DNA of 64,000 nucleotides, from positions 1 to 64,000 of IMG/VR virus record IMGVR_UViG_3300032249_000628; one strand, given 5' to 3'. This document shows positions 1-8,687 of this stretch, one piece after another. Within the stretch, counting starts at the first letter, position 1; each line of letters opens with the position of its first letter. This stretch comes from a virus. Position numbers and translations under genes: made by a program. The notes beneath the pieces are model-generated. The model searched no databases. It saw only the letters and a program-made list of their open reading frames with translations, and was not told where the DNA came from.

Positions 1-638
1 CCACCACTACTACAATCACAACTGGCACTACAAAAACAACTAGCACCACAACTACACCGCCGCCGTCAACATGCAATTGGGATGGTGGTGGATTTTTTAA
101 CCGATCTGGTATATGCGCGGGAGCTTCTGATGCCGTACAGTGGGTAGAAGTATCTCCCGGCACATGGTCATATACCATGAGTTTAACTTGCGGTGGCAAC
201 AGTGTTACTGGTACAATATCCTGTAACCCGTCAGTGGTTTTAACAGAATTTAACCCAACCTCATGTGCTAGCAAGTGGTCTGGAAGTATAAGCTCTACCT
301 GTGGAACGTTTTCACTTGGTGTTAACGATGGTAACTGTTCTAATGATTATCCGCCGCTATGGCCAATTACTGCCAATTTAACTGGATGTCCAGATAATTG
401 TTGCTGTACAACTGACGCAAATTGCCAGATTTGGTATGTGGAAGCTGAGGGCGGCGGAATTCCAGAGGACGGACATACTCGCGGCGGGCCATTTTGGTCC
501 CTTGCGGATGCGCAGGCAGACCTAGCGGCAAAAAAGGCCAATCCCGTGTCCGATCCATGTACATGCGGAACCGTAACCGGGCCGAGCGGATACTGCTGCG
601 ACGGCCAATGCAAAGAAGAGCCATGCCCCCTGCCATGA
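1..638 (+). CDS. Cys-rich protein with Thr-rich linker, 5'-truncated by window edge
   Basis: The reading frame is open from base 3 and has no start in the visible part before 177, so the gene begins left of the window; the ATG at 177 is probably internal. The first 18 visible residues are almost all Thr, followed by Pro-Pro-Pro and then a region with more than 15 Cys, including NCCC and YCCDGQC-type clusters, up to the stop at 636-638. Thr/Pro linkers joining disulphide-rich domains are typical of extracellular or virion-exposed proteins. I recognise no family. Its place ahead of connector and fibre-like genes suggests a virion surface protein, perhaps head decoration or fibre. The coding reading is secure and the role is inference. 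Confidence 0.7.
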   Translation, partial: TTTTITTGTTKTTSTTTTPPPSTCNWDGGGFFNRSGICAGASDAVQWVEVSPGTWSYTMSLTCGGNSVTGTISCNPSVVLTEFNPTSCASKWSGSISSTCGTFSLGVNDGNCSNDYPPLWPITANLTGCPDNCCCTTDANCQIWYVEAEGGGIPEDGHTRGGPFWSLADAQADLAAKKANPVSDPCTCGTVTGPSGYCCDGQCKEEPCPLP

Positions 639-702
639 TTACCATCAACAAACACAATTTTGTATATCAAAAAGTTTAAATACCCCCTATTTTTTAAGAT
701 AG

Positions 703-710
703 GTGTATAT
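703..710 (+). promoter_or_regulatory. Candidate phage late-promoter motif (GTGTATAT)
   Basis: In the 104-base gap 639-742 the sequence GTGTATATACT lies 40 bases before the next start codon. Similar GTGTATA elements sit 48 and 42 bases before the starts at 6142 and 38771. No -35 box is seen at the usual distance, so a T4-late-like single-element promoter is possible. The rest of this gap is AT-rich, with only a weak 5-bp hairpin. Confidence 0.35.
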
Positions 711-742
711 ACTATCGTACCCACCACCTTTAGAGACTTATT

Positions 743-1243
743 ATGCAGTGGCAAAATCATACTAGATTAATAGTCAGACAATTAATTAATGACTTAGACG
801 GCATACAGTACTCTGATGATCGCATAGATACAGCTATAGTTGTATCGGCACAGCTAGTTTCCCTAGAAATGGATTTTCAAAATCAATATATTATGGATAT
901 TGAAAATAAAACTATATCCCCCGATCCTATTTCCGACAACCCCTTTATTAATCTTATTACAGTCAAATCTGCGTGTATTATCATAGGTGGAGAGATTAAA
1001 GCCCAATCTGCTAACGCTGTTGCGATTAAAGATGGGGTTTCTAGTATAGATATGCGCGGAGTAACTGCCGTTTTACTTGAACTATATAAAGACTTATGTA
1101 ATAGGTTTGACGCTCTAGTAAATAATTATGGATATTCTGGCAGTACCGGCCAATCTATTCTTGGCCCATACAGTCCCGGCAGCGAATACATAACCCGTAC
1201 AAACAATGATTATAATTTCAGAGGAAACTATTTTAGATATTAA
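743..1243 (+). CDS. Putative head-tail connector-like structural protein
   Basis: This 166-residue protein begins with a pattern of the form V-R-x-L-I-N-D-L-D followed by Y-S-D-D-R-I-D-x-A-I-V-V-S-A-Q, which resembles the N-terminus of small phage head-completion or gp6-like connector proteins. The remainder is mainly helical, with a Gly/Ser/Tyr-rich tail from about residue 132. It precedes two fibre-like genes and the neck and tail genes, which fits a head-tail junction role. The assignment rests on motif resemblance and position only. Other small virion proteins cannot be excluded. Confidence 0.4.
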   Translation: MQWQNHTRLIVRQLINDLDGIQYSDDRIDTAIVVSAQLVSLEMDFQNQYIMDIENKTISPDPISDNPFINLITVKSACIIIGGEIKAQSANAVAIKDGVSSIDMRGVTAVLLELYKDLCNRFDALVNNYGYSGSTGQSILGPYSPGSEYITRTNNDYNFRGNYFRY

Positions 1244-1255
1244 TGGAGGAGACTA

Positions 1256-2215
1256 ATGGCTATTTTACCAACTGGTACAATTATCGGTAATATTAATTCT
1301 GAGCTAGCTGACAACAATGCTGGCTTAATCTCTGCATATGATATACGCCATAATCTGGTGGATATTGTAGAGTCTATAAATCAAATTGTTGCTAGTGGTA
1401 ATTTTAACACAGGTACTCCTTTTACTGGAGAAAATGTAAGAGCTAAAATTATCAATAATCAATACGGTTTCTTTATAGCAGAATCTGGAATATTATTTCC
1501 TAATGCTACTTCTGTTAATGACGGCAAACAACTTGAACCATATCCCGGCCCAGCTAGTATTTCACATAATTCTTTAAAGGATTTAACCGTTGGTGATCCA
1601 CATATTCAGTATATAAATAGAAATGGCACAAGAGTGATGCAAGGCAACTTTGGCCTTGGAACAAACTGGATCAATGCTAGCGGTAGTTCAACTATAGGTA
1701 TGAGCGATAGAGGATTACAATTCCAATACGTATCATCCAGCGGTGAAAACATTAATGTTGGTTCAAGAACAAAATTTGTATTTAAGTCAAACGATACCAC
1801 TATAGAGGATGGTAGAGGAGTTGCTAGGGCGTGGATCAATTTCTGCGCTAGTGGCGGCTTGATTCAAGTTAGAGAAGGCTACAATATTCAGCAAATCGAA
1901 AGACTCTATACGGGCGGTCAACCAAATGTTGGTAAGTTCCTTATCACTTTTTCGTCTGGAGTTTTAGCAAATAATAATTATATTGCTCTTGGACAAAGTA
2001 ATTCTAGAAGTGACAATGACGAAGGTGCAGATTTTGATGTAAATACAGTAGGTCTTGTTTCCAGAACCGGAGATGACGCTTCTTCATTACGTCAATTAAC
2101 CTTTTATGTTGTTAATGACGCTGGAGAATACGTGGATGCTGCCGTAAACGATCTAGTTATTTTTGGCAGAAATAAGGGTTCAACAAGCGGCGTACAACCA
2201 AGAATCATACAATAA
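1256..2215 (+). CDS. Tail fibre-like virion protein
   Basis: A strong ribosome binding site (TGGAGGAG) precedes the ATG. Residues 104-140 carry the pattern H-x2-L-x2-L-x3-D-P-H-x-Q-Y-x4-G-x-R-x-M-x-G-N, very common in phage tail fibres and appendages, where it marks the start of a beta-rich shaft or trimerisation region. The C-terminal half is Ser/Gly/Asn-rich, alternating hydrophobic, and low in Cys, as expected for a beta-structured fibre. It is followed 13 bases later by a second fibre-like gene. Host receptor binding is plausible but not shown. Confidence 0.65.
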   Translation: MAILPTGTIIGNINSELADNNAGLISAYDIRHNLVDIVESINQIVASGNFNTGTPFTGENVRAKIINNQYGFFIAESGILFPNATSVNDGKQLEPYPGPASISHNSLKDLTVGDPHIQYINRNGTRVMQGNFGLGTNWINASGSSTIGMSDRGLQFQYVSSSGENINVGSRTKFVFKSNDTTIEDGRGVARAWINFCASGGLIQVREGYNIQQIERLYTGGQPNVGKFLITFSSGVLANNNYIALGQSNSRSDNDEGADFDVNTVGLVSRTGDDASSLRQLTFYVVNDAGEYVDAAVNDLVIFGRNKGSTSGVQPRIIQ

Positions 2216-2228
2216 CGAAAGTTATTAA

Positions 2229-3998
2229 ATGTTAAATTCTCATCAAATCTCTATCTTTGATAGAGTAAAAGAGTTGAGCTATACATTAGGAACAGGCAAT
2301 TTATTGCTTAATGGTCCTGTTCCCGGTTTTAGTTCTTTTGGTACACGGTATCAGAATAATCAAAATTTATTCTACGCGATTACAGACGGTGCTAGGTACG
2401 AAATAGGTTCTGGAGTATATCTCAATAATCAGATTATAAGATTTCCATTTATTAGTACCAATAATAACAATGTCATAAATTTTCCAGAAGGAATAAAAGA
2501 AGTATACGCAACTTATCCAGCAACAAATTGTGTTTTTACTGCTTCTGGTATACAGGGATATGGATCGCCCCGCTCTAGCGGAATAGCTTACTGGTCTAAT
2601 GCAAATACTTTAAATTATGATAGTAGTTTTGTATGGGACGAAACAAACAACAGGCTAGGTGTTAATAAGAATACGCCCCTTTATTCTATAGATATTGGTG
2701 GCGAGTCCAATAACTCTCTAATTCGCTCATCTGGTTTAATTGTTGGATCATCTGGAGTTTATTTTCCTCCGCAAAACAATGGCGATAGCAGTTATATTGG
2801 CGGTAGGCAGTTAGCTCATTATGAAGTAAATAGACTAGATGATTATGCCTTTAATAATGAATTGATAGATCAACTAACTGGTAGCAGTCACTTGTTAGAA
2901 CTTAGTGGCGTAGTAAATCAGTTCATTCTACTAAAAAGACAAAACGCTGGAACTATTTTAGCTGGACCTCCCAGTGGTTGTGCAGCGCCATGCTCTCCAG
3001 CGTATCCTAGTTTTAGAACATTGACAGTAGAAGATATACCAAATTTAAATTCACTATATCTTACTGAGCAAGAGTGGGTTTCGTATTCTGGTATTTTAAA
3101 TAATCGCGTAACATCAGTTTCTGGTCTTATAACTTCCACTTCTGGTATTTTTCGCAATGATTTATCAGTAGTGTCTGGTATGTTAGTTTCGGCTTCTGGT
3201 TCATTAAGAAATGATTTGATAACAGCGTCGGGAGCTTTACGCAGTAACGATACTGCTATTTCTGGATATTTCCAGTCTAAAACACAAAACATCACTGAAT
3301 ATTCTGCTGTTGCAATGGGTATAACTGGATACGTGGGTATTAATTATACCCCGCGTAGCGACTCATCTTTGTCCGTTAAAAAAACTGGAAACAATGCATC
3401 CAACGTTTTTGGAAGTATCATAGATTGCGATAATGTTATATCAACCAGTGGCGATTACGGTAATATTGGGCAATATATTATTGCAAGATCAAGTATCGCA
3501 AGCGGAGTTTATAACTCTGGTAGTTTTATTGGCTCAACAATGATTTGTCAACGAAACTTGACCAGCCCTAATGACGCTGGAAGATTGGCAAGTTTGTATG
3601 CTGCAAGTGTTACATATGGTCATAATAATGCATTTGCACAAAATCCAGTAACTGATAGTGCTATAGGATTAAATATATCTTGTTATGCTCTAAGTGGTAC
3701 TATAAGCAATGCTTATGACTTAGTACTATCGGCTAGTGGCACCAACACCAATAATCATTGGGGCATATATCAAATTAGTCCAAATGATAATTATTTAGCT
3801 GGAAATTTAGGACTTAATATAAGTCAGCCAACTGCTAGACTAGATATAAATAGTGACAAGATGAGATTAAGAACAAGTAAAACTCCAGCAAGCGGAACTG
3901 CCCCCGGTAATGTTGGAGATATATGTTGGGACAGTGATTACATTTACGTTTGCGTATCAACAAATAACTGGAAAAGATCATCACTAACTGGATGGTAG
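2229..3998 (+). CDS. Tail fibre / appendage protein with Ser-Gly repeat shaft
   Basis: This 589-residue protein has a degenerate repeat at about residues 275-350 in which hydrophobic-Ser-Gly units recur (V-S-G, T-S-G, A-S-G, I-S-G, spaced about 7-11 residues), as expected of a fibrous trimeric shaft. The last 50 residues contain G-D-I-C-W-D-S-D-Y-I-Y-V-C followed by W-K-R, a C-terminal signature that recurs in fibre proteins of marine and freshwater phages. It begins 13 bases after the preceding fibre-like gene and ends 1 base before the next. A receptor-binding or capsid-appendage role is inferred. Confidence 0.6.
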   Translation: MLNSHQISIFDRVKELSYTLGTGNLLLNGPVPGFSSFGTRYQNNQNLFYAITDGARYEIGSGVYLNNQIIRFPFISTNNNNVINFPEGIKEVYATYPATNCVFTASGIQGYGSPRSSGIAYWSNANTLNYDSSFVWDETNNRLGVNKNTPLYSIDIGGESNNSLIRSSGLIVGSSGVYFPPQNNGDSSYIGGRQLAHYEVNRLDDYAFNNELIDQLTGSSHLLELSGVVNQFILLKRQNAGTILAGPPSGCAAPCSPAYPSFRTLTVEDIPNLNSLYLTEQEWVSYSGILNNRVTSVSGLITSTSGIFRNDLSVVSGMLVSASGSLRNDLITASGALRSNDTAISGYFQSKTQNITEYSAVAMGITGYVGINYTPRSDSSLSVKKTGNNASNVFGSIIDCDNVISTSGDYGNIGQYIIARSSIASGVYNSGSFIGSTMICQRNLTSPNDAGRLASLYAASVTYGHNNAFAQNPVTDSAIGLNISCYALSGTISNAYDLVLSASGTNTNNHWGIYQISPNDNYLAGNLGLNISQPTARLDINSDKMRLRTSKTPASGTAPGNVGDICWDSDYIYVCVSTNNWKRSSLTGW

Positions 3999-3999
3999 A

Positions 4000-4485
4000 A
4001 TGACAATAAATATCCCACAAAGCGTGTTTGATAAGTATAACGAAGGTATCGATACTACTATCGAATCGTTTGGTGTAATTTGTCAATTAGTTTCTTTGAA
4101 TAAAATCGAAGTTATAGAACCCGCTCCCGCAAATAATAACATTCCAGAAAAAAACTCTATCAATGCTCATAGGGTTCGCGGTGGAGATTATGAGAGGCAG
4201 AATAAGATAATAAAAGAGGTTGAGGTCTTAACTCCAATCAAACTTAAAGTATATTATAATCCTAAAAGTTGGATAAATGTGGCTGGAAATATTCAAGTTC
4301 CAGATGGAACTATTCAAACCGTAGGATATCTTTCAGATTTAGATATTATTCTACAAGCTAAAGCGTTGATAGCTCACACTGCAATTAATAATATCAAAGA
4401 ATTGAGATACCAAAGATTGGGCGAACCTTCTACCTTTGGTTTTAAACAGGACAGATATTTTGCTTGTTTATGGAGTAGAGTATGA
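4000..4485 (+). CDS. Putative neck / head-closure protein
   Basis: This 161-residue protein starts one base after the fibre stop, so its translation is probably coupled. It has a helical N-terminus with I-P-x3-F-D-K-Y, a central linker, then a beta-rich part with L-K-V-Y-Y-N-P-K-S-W-I and P-D-G-T-I-Q-T-V-G-Y, ending in a conserved-looking aromatic tail (R-Y-F-A-C-L-W). Such proteins occur between connector and tail-completion genes in environmental phages and probably belong to the neck. No catalytic motif is visible. The function is inferred from order. Confidence 0.4.
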   Translation: MTINIPQSVFDKYNEGIDTTIESFGVICQLVSLNKIEVIEPAPANNNIPEKNSINAHRVRGGDYERQNKIIKEVEVLTPIKLKVYYNPKSWINVAGNIQVPDGTIQTVGYLSDLDIILQAKALIAHTAINNIKELRYQRLGEPSTFGFKQDRYFACLWSRV

Positions 4486-5114
4486 GTATCTCTGTTAGAC
4501 TTATTGATTCCCCCGCTCAGATAGAAAAAAATATAAACATAGCAATAGCGGCACATATAAATGGAATTATAACTAGAGATCAAAATAAAATTTTGAATCA
4601 AGTTAAAGGACTAATTCCATCATGGATTGATTCACAGCCAGAAATAGTATCATTAAGATCAAACGATCCAATGTCTTTGGTTGGTCAATTTGGTATACAG
4701 GGAGATTCTAACGCTATTGTAAATTCTATAGTGAGTTCGGCAGCAGACGCCACGACTATAAAGTTTATCAAATATTCTGCTAATCTTAAAGGTGGATTAG
4801 AACTACAATTTCAGCCAGCCACCTTTGGAAATCTCTTAAGTTTATCTAGTGGTCATACTATTTTCCAAGGCGGTGATTTGCACTGGCTTGATTGGTTATT
4901 ATTAAGGGGCGATAATATTATTGTAACAAATTATCAATACAATCCAGCTACTGGTCTTGGTCGATCCGGTTTAGGAAATATGATCGATGGTGGAGCATTC
5001 CGAGTTCCTCCACAGTTTGCTGGCACTAAAGACGATAATTTTATCACTAGAGCTTTTACTAATCCAATTGTAGAATCTCAATTATCAGACTTATTATCGA
5101 AAGTATTCTCATAA
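4482..5114 (+). CDS. Putative tail-completion / virion morphogenesis protein
   Basis: The start overlaps the preceding stop by 4 bases (ATGA) and the stop overlaps the next start by one base. The protein has 210 residues. An N-terminal helical region is followed by H-W-L-D-W-L-L-L-R-G-D, an R-S-G-L-G-N-M segment, then F-R-V-P-P-Q-F-A-G-T-x-D-D-N-F-I-T-R-A-F. This last block resembles the C-terminal part of HK97-gp10-like tail-completion proteins, which cap the tail so that it joins the head. Position, between the neck candidate and the tail tube, agrees. Identification is by resemblance and context. Confidence 0.45.
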   Translation: MSISVRLIDSPAQIEKNINIAIAAHINGIITRDQNKILNQVKGLIPSWIDSQPEIVSLRSNDPMSLVGQFGIQGDSNAIVNSIVSSAADATTIKFIKYSANLKGGLELQFQPATFGNLLSLSSGHTIFQGGDLHWLDWLLLRGDNIIVTNYQYNPATGLGRSGLGNMIDGGAFRVPPQFAGTKDDNFITRAFTNPIVESQLSDLLSKVFS

Positions 5115-6088
5115 TGTCAGATTATCTTAATCTAAAAGGTTTCAATAATGTTTTTGATACAACTCTAAATAATGAGTTGCAAGACAATATTGTAGAATTT
5201 CTAGATTGGGCATTGTTACAAAAAGGTAATTATCAAAATGTGTCATTGGGTGAATTGTCTCCCAATAATCAAGACTATAGCCTACTAAGGATGTCAACCT
5301 CTACATCTTATCCTTCTGGTACTATTTGGGAGGGTTTTAGGCAAAACTGGGTTTGGCAGAGCGGTGTTAGTTATAATCCTGCGCCGATTGTCGGAAATAA
5401 TTCGGCTAAACCGGGTATTTCTGGAGTTTATGTTAATAATCAATTTTATTCCTCCAATACTACCGGAACATATTCGCATAAAGTAGATTATTTTAATGGT
5501 CGTATCGTATTTAATAGTGGAATACCTAGTGGCTCTAAAGTTCAAGCAGAATATAGTTACAAATATATTAATGTTATTTATGCTAATAGTTTACCTTGGA
5601 TTAGAGAAATACAATATAGAACTATGGACTTGCCCTCTAGTTTTAATAATAAGACCAACGGAGATTTTAACATACCTCCAGAATATAGGGTGCAATTACC
5701 AGCAATAGCCGTAGAGGTTGTTCCTAGAAGAAAATTAACAGGCTATCAGCTTGGTGGTGGTCAATACGTCGAAACCGACATATTATTCCACTGTTTAGCT
5801 GAAGATGAATTTACTAGAAATAAATTGGTTGATATTGTATCTTTGCAGAACGAGAAAACGATCAAAATGTTTAATAGCAATATGATAGGTAATAGCGGAG
5901 CATTTCCGTTAGACTATATGGGAGTTCCGGTTTCTGGAGCATTAAGATACCCAGATTTAATCGAAAATTACTACCGTGGAAGCGTTAGGTTTAAAAATTC
6001 TACAGTACAAGGTATGGACCTAATAAATAGTAATTTTTATGCTGGTATAGTCAGAATGACCGCAGAAACGATTGAGACTACATTATAA
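5114..6088 (+). CDS. Virion structural protein, unknown class
   Basis: I do not recognise a family for this 324-residue protein. It is rich in Asn, Tyr, Ser and Gly, with beta-type alternation and segments such as G-R-I-V-F-N-S-G-I-P-S-G-S-K-V-Q-A-E-Y-S-Y, the sort of jelly-roll or sandwich seen in neck and collar proteins. The region around residue 200 (P-A-I-A-V-E-V-V-P-R-R) leads into a conserved-looking C-terminal half. It lies between the tail-completion candidate and the tail tube. A tail sheath would often be found in this place, but length and sequence do not suggest a sheath. Confidence 0.5.
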   Translation: MSDYLNLKGFNNVFDTTLNNELQDNIVEFLDWALLQKGNYQNVSLGELSPNNQDYSLLRMSTSTSYPSGTIWEGFRQNWVWQSGVSYNPAPIVGNNSAKPGISGVYVNNQFYSSNTTGTYSHKVDYFNGRIVFNSGIPSGSKVQAEYSYKYINVIYANSLPWIREIQYRTMDLPSSFNNKTNGDFNIPPEYRVQLPAIAVEVVPRRKLTGYQLGGGQYVETDILFHCLAEDEFTRNKLVDIVSLQNEKTIKMFNSNMIGNSGAFPLDYMGVPVSGALRYPDLIENYYRGSVRFKNSTVQGMDLINSNFYAGIVRMTAETIETTL

Positions 6089-6093
6089 TTTTC

Positions 6094-6101
6094 GTGTATA
6101 T
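6094..6101 (+). promoter_or_regulatory. Candidate late-promoter motif before the tail tube gene
   Basis: GTGTATATCTA lies 48 bases before the tail tube start, in the 53-base gap 6089-6141. It matches the elements at 703-710 and 38729-38737. The gap also holds the ribosome binding site TAGGAGAG. Confidence 0.4.
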
Positions 6102-6141
6102 CTAATTAGAGTTTCCCTCAACTTCATAGGAGAGCGATATA

Positions 6142-7197
6142 ATGCCAAATAATAGAATTTTCTACGCCTGCCAAGCCGTAGCTCTAAGCCAATTTGGTAC
6201 AGATACTTTCAAAGAAATCCACGGCGTTCAAAGCGTTGGCGTAAACACAACATTCAATCTAGAACAAGCATTCGAACTTGGTCAAATCTCTATTTATGAA
6301 AATATAGAAGGTTTACCGGACATTGAAGTAACCATCGAAAAAGTTCTCGACGGTTATCCATTAGTTTATAGGCTAGCAACTTCGGGTGCTTCTGGTAATA
6401 CCTTAGTAAATAGAACAAAGCAGAGATGTAATGCTGTTTTAGCAATTTATCCCGACGATAGGGATGCTGTTAGCGGCGTACCCGATATTCAAGTATACAT
6501 GTCAGGTATGTATATCAACTCAGTCAGTTATACATTACCAGTTGATGGAAACTGCACAGAATCTGTAACACTTGTTGGTAATCATAAAGTTTGGGATGCT
6601 ACAAACAAGTTTACATCCACCAATGCTTCTGGCTTCAAATTTGGCGGCGACTCACCAAAGAATAGTCAGACTGGCACTTTTGCTGGTGGTATCCAGCGTA
6701 GAGAAAATGTTCTTATGGCATCTTCAATTCTACCACAGAGTATTTACGGTGTTACGCAGGCTGCAACTTCTGGAAACAATTATGCCAATAATGCTCCATT
6801 AGCACATATTCAGAACATTAGTATCAGTACAGATGCTGGTCGTGAAGATATTTTGGAACTAGGTCGTAAAGCTCCTTATTATCGCGCTCCAAATTTTCCA
6901 ATCGAAGTAACATGCGAAATTGAAGTTATCGCTATATCTGGAGACTTCGTTTCGGCTTATGAAGAAGGTAAAACTTCATACATTGGAACAAAGGACGAGG
7001 GAAACAATACAGCTGAAGAAACTATCAAGATCATGCTACAAGATGGTACAACTTTCGATCTAGGAGCAAAGAATAGACTATCATCTGTTACATATGGCGG
7101 TGCTGATGCTGGCGGTGGAAACGCCTCCATGACATATAGTTACTCAACATATAATGACTTAACAGTAATTGGCCCACGCAACAACGCTGGAGAGTAA
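6142..7197 (+). CDS. Putative major tail tube protein
   Basis: This 351-residue protein has its own upstream gap with a promoter-like motif and a strong TAGGAGAG site, fitting high expression. Residues 25-65 (S-V-G-V-N-T-T-F-N-L-E-Q, then G-Q-I-S-I-Y-E-N-I-E-G and D-I-E-V-T-I-E-K-V-L-D-G-Y) and a later beta-rich part with I-S-I-S-T-D-A-G-R-E-D look like the beta-sandwich of tail tube monomers. It is followed by a terminator-like hairpin, then two chaperone-like genes and the tape measure gene, the canonical order tube-chaperone-tape measure. The call rests on order and fold-like composition. Confidence 0.55.
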   Translation: MPNNRIFYACQAVALSQFGTDTFKEIHGVQSVGVNTTFNLEQAFELGQISIYENIEGLPDIEVTIEKVLDGYPLVYRLATSGASGNTLVNRTKQRCNAVLAIYPDDRDAVSGVPDIQVYMSGMYINSVSYTLPVDGNCTESVTLVGNHKVWDATNKFTSTNASGFKFGGDSPKNSQTGTFAGGIQRRENVLMASSILPQSIYGVTQAATSGNNYANNAPLAHIQNISISTDAGREDILELGRKAPYYRAPNFPIEVTCEIEVIAISGDFVSAYEEGKTSYIGTKDEGNNTAEETIKIMLQDGTTFDLGAKNRLSSVTYGGADAGGGNASMTYSYSTYNDLTVIGPRNNAGE

Positions 7198-7257
7198 TAA
7201 TCTCTCAAACGCCATACAATTAGTTAATTAGGATTTTAAAGGAAACAAAATAGAAGA

Positions 7258-7303
7258 CTCCTGCCATGAGGTTTTTATGAAACAGCATGAGCGGGAGTTT
7301 TTT
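7258..7303 (+). terminator. Terminator-like hairpin enclosing the next start codon
   Basis: Bases 7258-7264 (CTCCTGC) pair with 7291-7297 (GCGGGAG; one G-T wobble). After a single bulged A at 7290, 7265-7268 (CATG) pair with 7286-7289 (CATG). The 11-bp stem is followed at once by TTTTTT at 7298-7303. The 17-base loop carries the ATG at 7277 and part of its GAGG ribosome binding site. It could end or attenuate transcription after the tube gene, or gate translation of the next gene. Confidence 0.6.
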
Positions 7304-8326
7304 ATTGCTATGATAAGAACAGGAAATACATTTATAAAAACAGACGATTGCTCTTTAGTTGTTAAGCCTCTTACAATTGATCAAGCTTACGAAGCCTCAG
7401 ATGTTTATCAGCAAGCTTATCAACAGGCTTACATTGACGGCATGATGAGCGAAGAGGAAATGAATCAATGGATGATAGAAAATAATTTATGGACAGATGA
7501 GGACGAAGAAAAATCAGAGGGATTCAAGAAGGATTTAGAAAGACTCAAAATTGAGATATACAACGCTAGAAATAATGAAACTCTAAAAGAACGTATTAGA
7601 TTGTACTTAAGGGCGGGCGAATCTCAGTTTGGTCATCACTTATCTAAGAAACATGTTTATCATCAAAATACAGCAGAGGGTTATGCTACAACAGAAAAAG
7701 TAGCTTGGTCTATTAAAAACTCAACATTTGTTAATAATGAGCTATATGATTTTTCAGACCACACCTTGGCTTATATTGTTGAGGAATGGCAATCATCATT
7801 TCTGCACGATTCCCATATTAGAGAACTTGCTAGAAATGAACCTTGGAAATCGTTATGGGTAGTTAGGGATAATACAAAAATAAGGTTATTCAATAACTCT
7901 GAAAATTCAGAATTAACGTATAATCAGAAAAATCTTATCATTTGGTCACAAATGTATGACAATATTCAAGAGTCACTAGACTGCCCAAACAAAGATGTTA
8001 TAGATGATGACGATATGCTAGATGGTTGGTTTATCATACAGTCTAAGAAGCGAGAGCAAGAAAAAGCAGAACAAGATATTAACGAAGCAAGTAAAAATAG
8101 TAAAATTAAAAATGCATCAGAAGTATTCGTAATGGCTAATACTAAAAAGGATGCCGATAGAATAAATAGTGTTAATACAATGCATTCTCAAGTTATTAAA
8201 AAGCAAAGAGATACAATGCTAAAGCAAAAAGGCACCGTCAATGATCACGATTTTGTTGATCAAAGACAAAAAATCCAAATGGAACAAACAAATATGCTCA
8301 GAGGGAATATTAAAGGAGGACGATAA
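7277..8326 (+). CDS. Putative tail assembly chaperone, long paralogue
   Basis: This 349-residue, highly charged, mostly helical protein lies between the tube candidate and tape measure genes, where tail assembly chaperones (lambda G/GT type) sit. It shares a pattern with the 288-residue product at 8688: D-G-x-M-[ST]-x-[EK]-E-[ML] then a helix ending in L-W-T-D or I-W-N-D, and further on N-T-A-E...N-S-T-F. The two are probably paralogues. The start at 7277 has GAGG 5 bases upstream, but both lie in a terminator-like hairpin. ATG 7310 is an alternative start. The C-terminal 100 residues are Lys/Gln/Asp-rich and may be disordered. Confidence 0.5.
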   Translation: MKQHEREFFIAMIRTGNTFIKTDDCSLVVKPLTIDQAYEASDVYQQAYQQAYIDGMMSEEEMNQWMIENNLWTDEDEEKSEGFKKDLERLKIEIYNARNNETLKERIRLYLRAGESQFGHHLSKKHVYHQNTAEGYATTEKVAWSIKNSTFVNNELYDFSDHTLAYIVEEWQSSFLHDSHIRELARNEPWKSLWVVRDNTKIRLFNNSENSELTYNQKNLIIWSQMYDNIQESLDCPNKDVIDDDDMLDGWFIIQSKKREQEKAEQDINEASKNSKIKNASEVFVMANTKKDADRINSVNTMHSQVIKKQRDTMLKQKGTVNDHDFVDQRQKIQMEQTNMLRGNIKGGR

Positions 8327-8676
8327 TGGACGATATCAAACAACAAGTTTCAGAATATAAAAAGCTTAGAGAAACAAAGTACAAGGCAGATTCAAAAGAA
8401 AGACTGTCCAAAATTCTTAAAAAGAAAATTCAAACTACTATGATTGGCGCACTTAGCACAATCGAAGAAAATTTTGGATTTTTATGGAATAGCCCAGATG
8501 GTAAGTTGACCAAAGAACAAGAGGCTATGAAGAATCTATATAATAAAATTCGTTCAGATATATTAGATAAAGGAAATAACCAAGCAAGAAATATTGATGC
8601 CGAGTTGGCTCAGTATGATATTGAGTGGTTAAGATATTCGATTAAGATGCCCGTTATTCAACAACCAAAGAACTAA
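8326..8676 (+). CDS. Small helical protein between the chaperone paralogues
   Basis: This 116-residue protein overlaps the preceding stop by one base (TAATG) and has AAAGGAGG just upstream, so translation is coupled. It is charged and helical, with a Lys/Glu-rich N-terminal half and the segment N-F-G-F-L-W followed by T-K-E-Q-E-A-M. No family is recognised. Position suggests a part in tail assembly, possibly the equivalent of the second chaperone reading frame. No slippery heptamer was seen at the junction, so programmed frameshifting is not supported. Confidence 0.55.
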   Translation: MDDIKQQVSEYKKLRETKYKADSKERLSKILKKKIQTTMIGALSTIEENFGFLWNSPDGKLTKEQEAMKNLYNKIRSDILDKGNNQARNIDAELAQYDIEWLRYSIKMPVIQQPKN

Positions 8677-8687
8677 GGAGGAAACAC

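Noticed and set aside
684-705. CCTAT/ATAGG hairpin as a terminator in the gap 639-742
   Set aside because: The stem is 5 bp, the T tract is in the loop, and no T run follows.
347-760. Minus-strand frames across 347-760 and other long antisense frames under structural genes
   Set aside because: They overlap well-supported plus-strand genes, have low-quality composition and no ribosome binding site, and are shadows of the real frames.
5114-6088. Tail sheath protein
   Set aside because: Length (324 residues) and sequence lack sheath features; the gene is only in the place where a sheath would lie.
8300-8330. Programmed frameshift between chaperone gene and the next frame
   Set aside because: No slippery heptamer is seen at the junction; the next frame has its own TAATG start and ribosome binding site.
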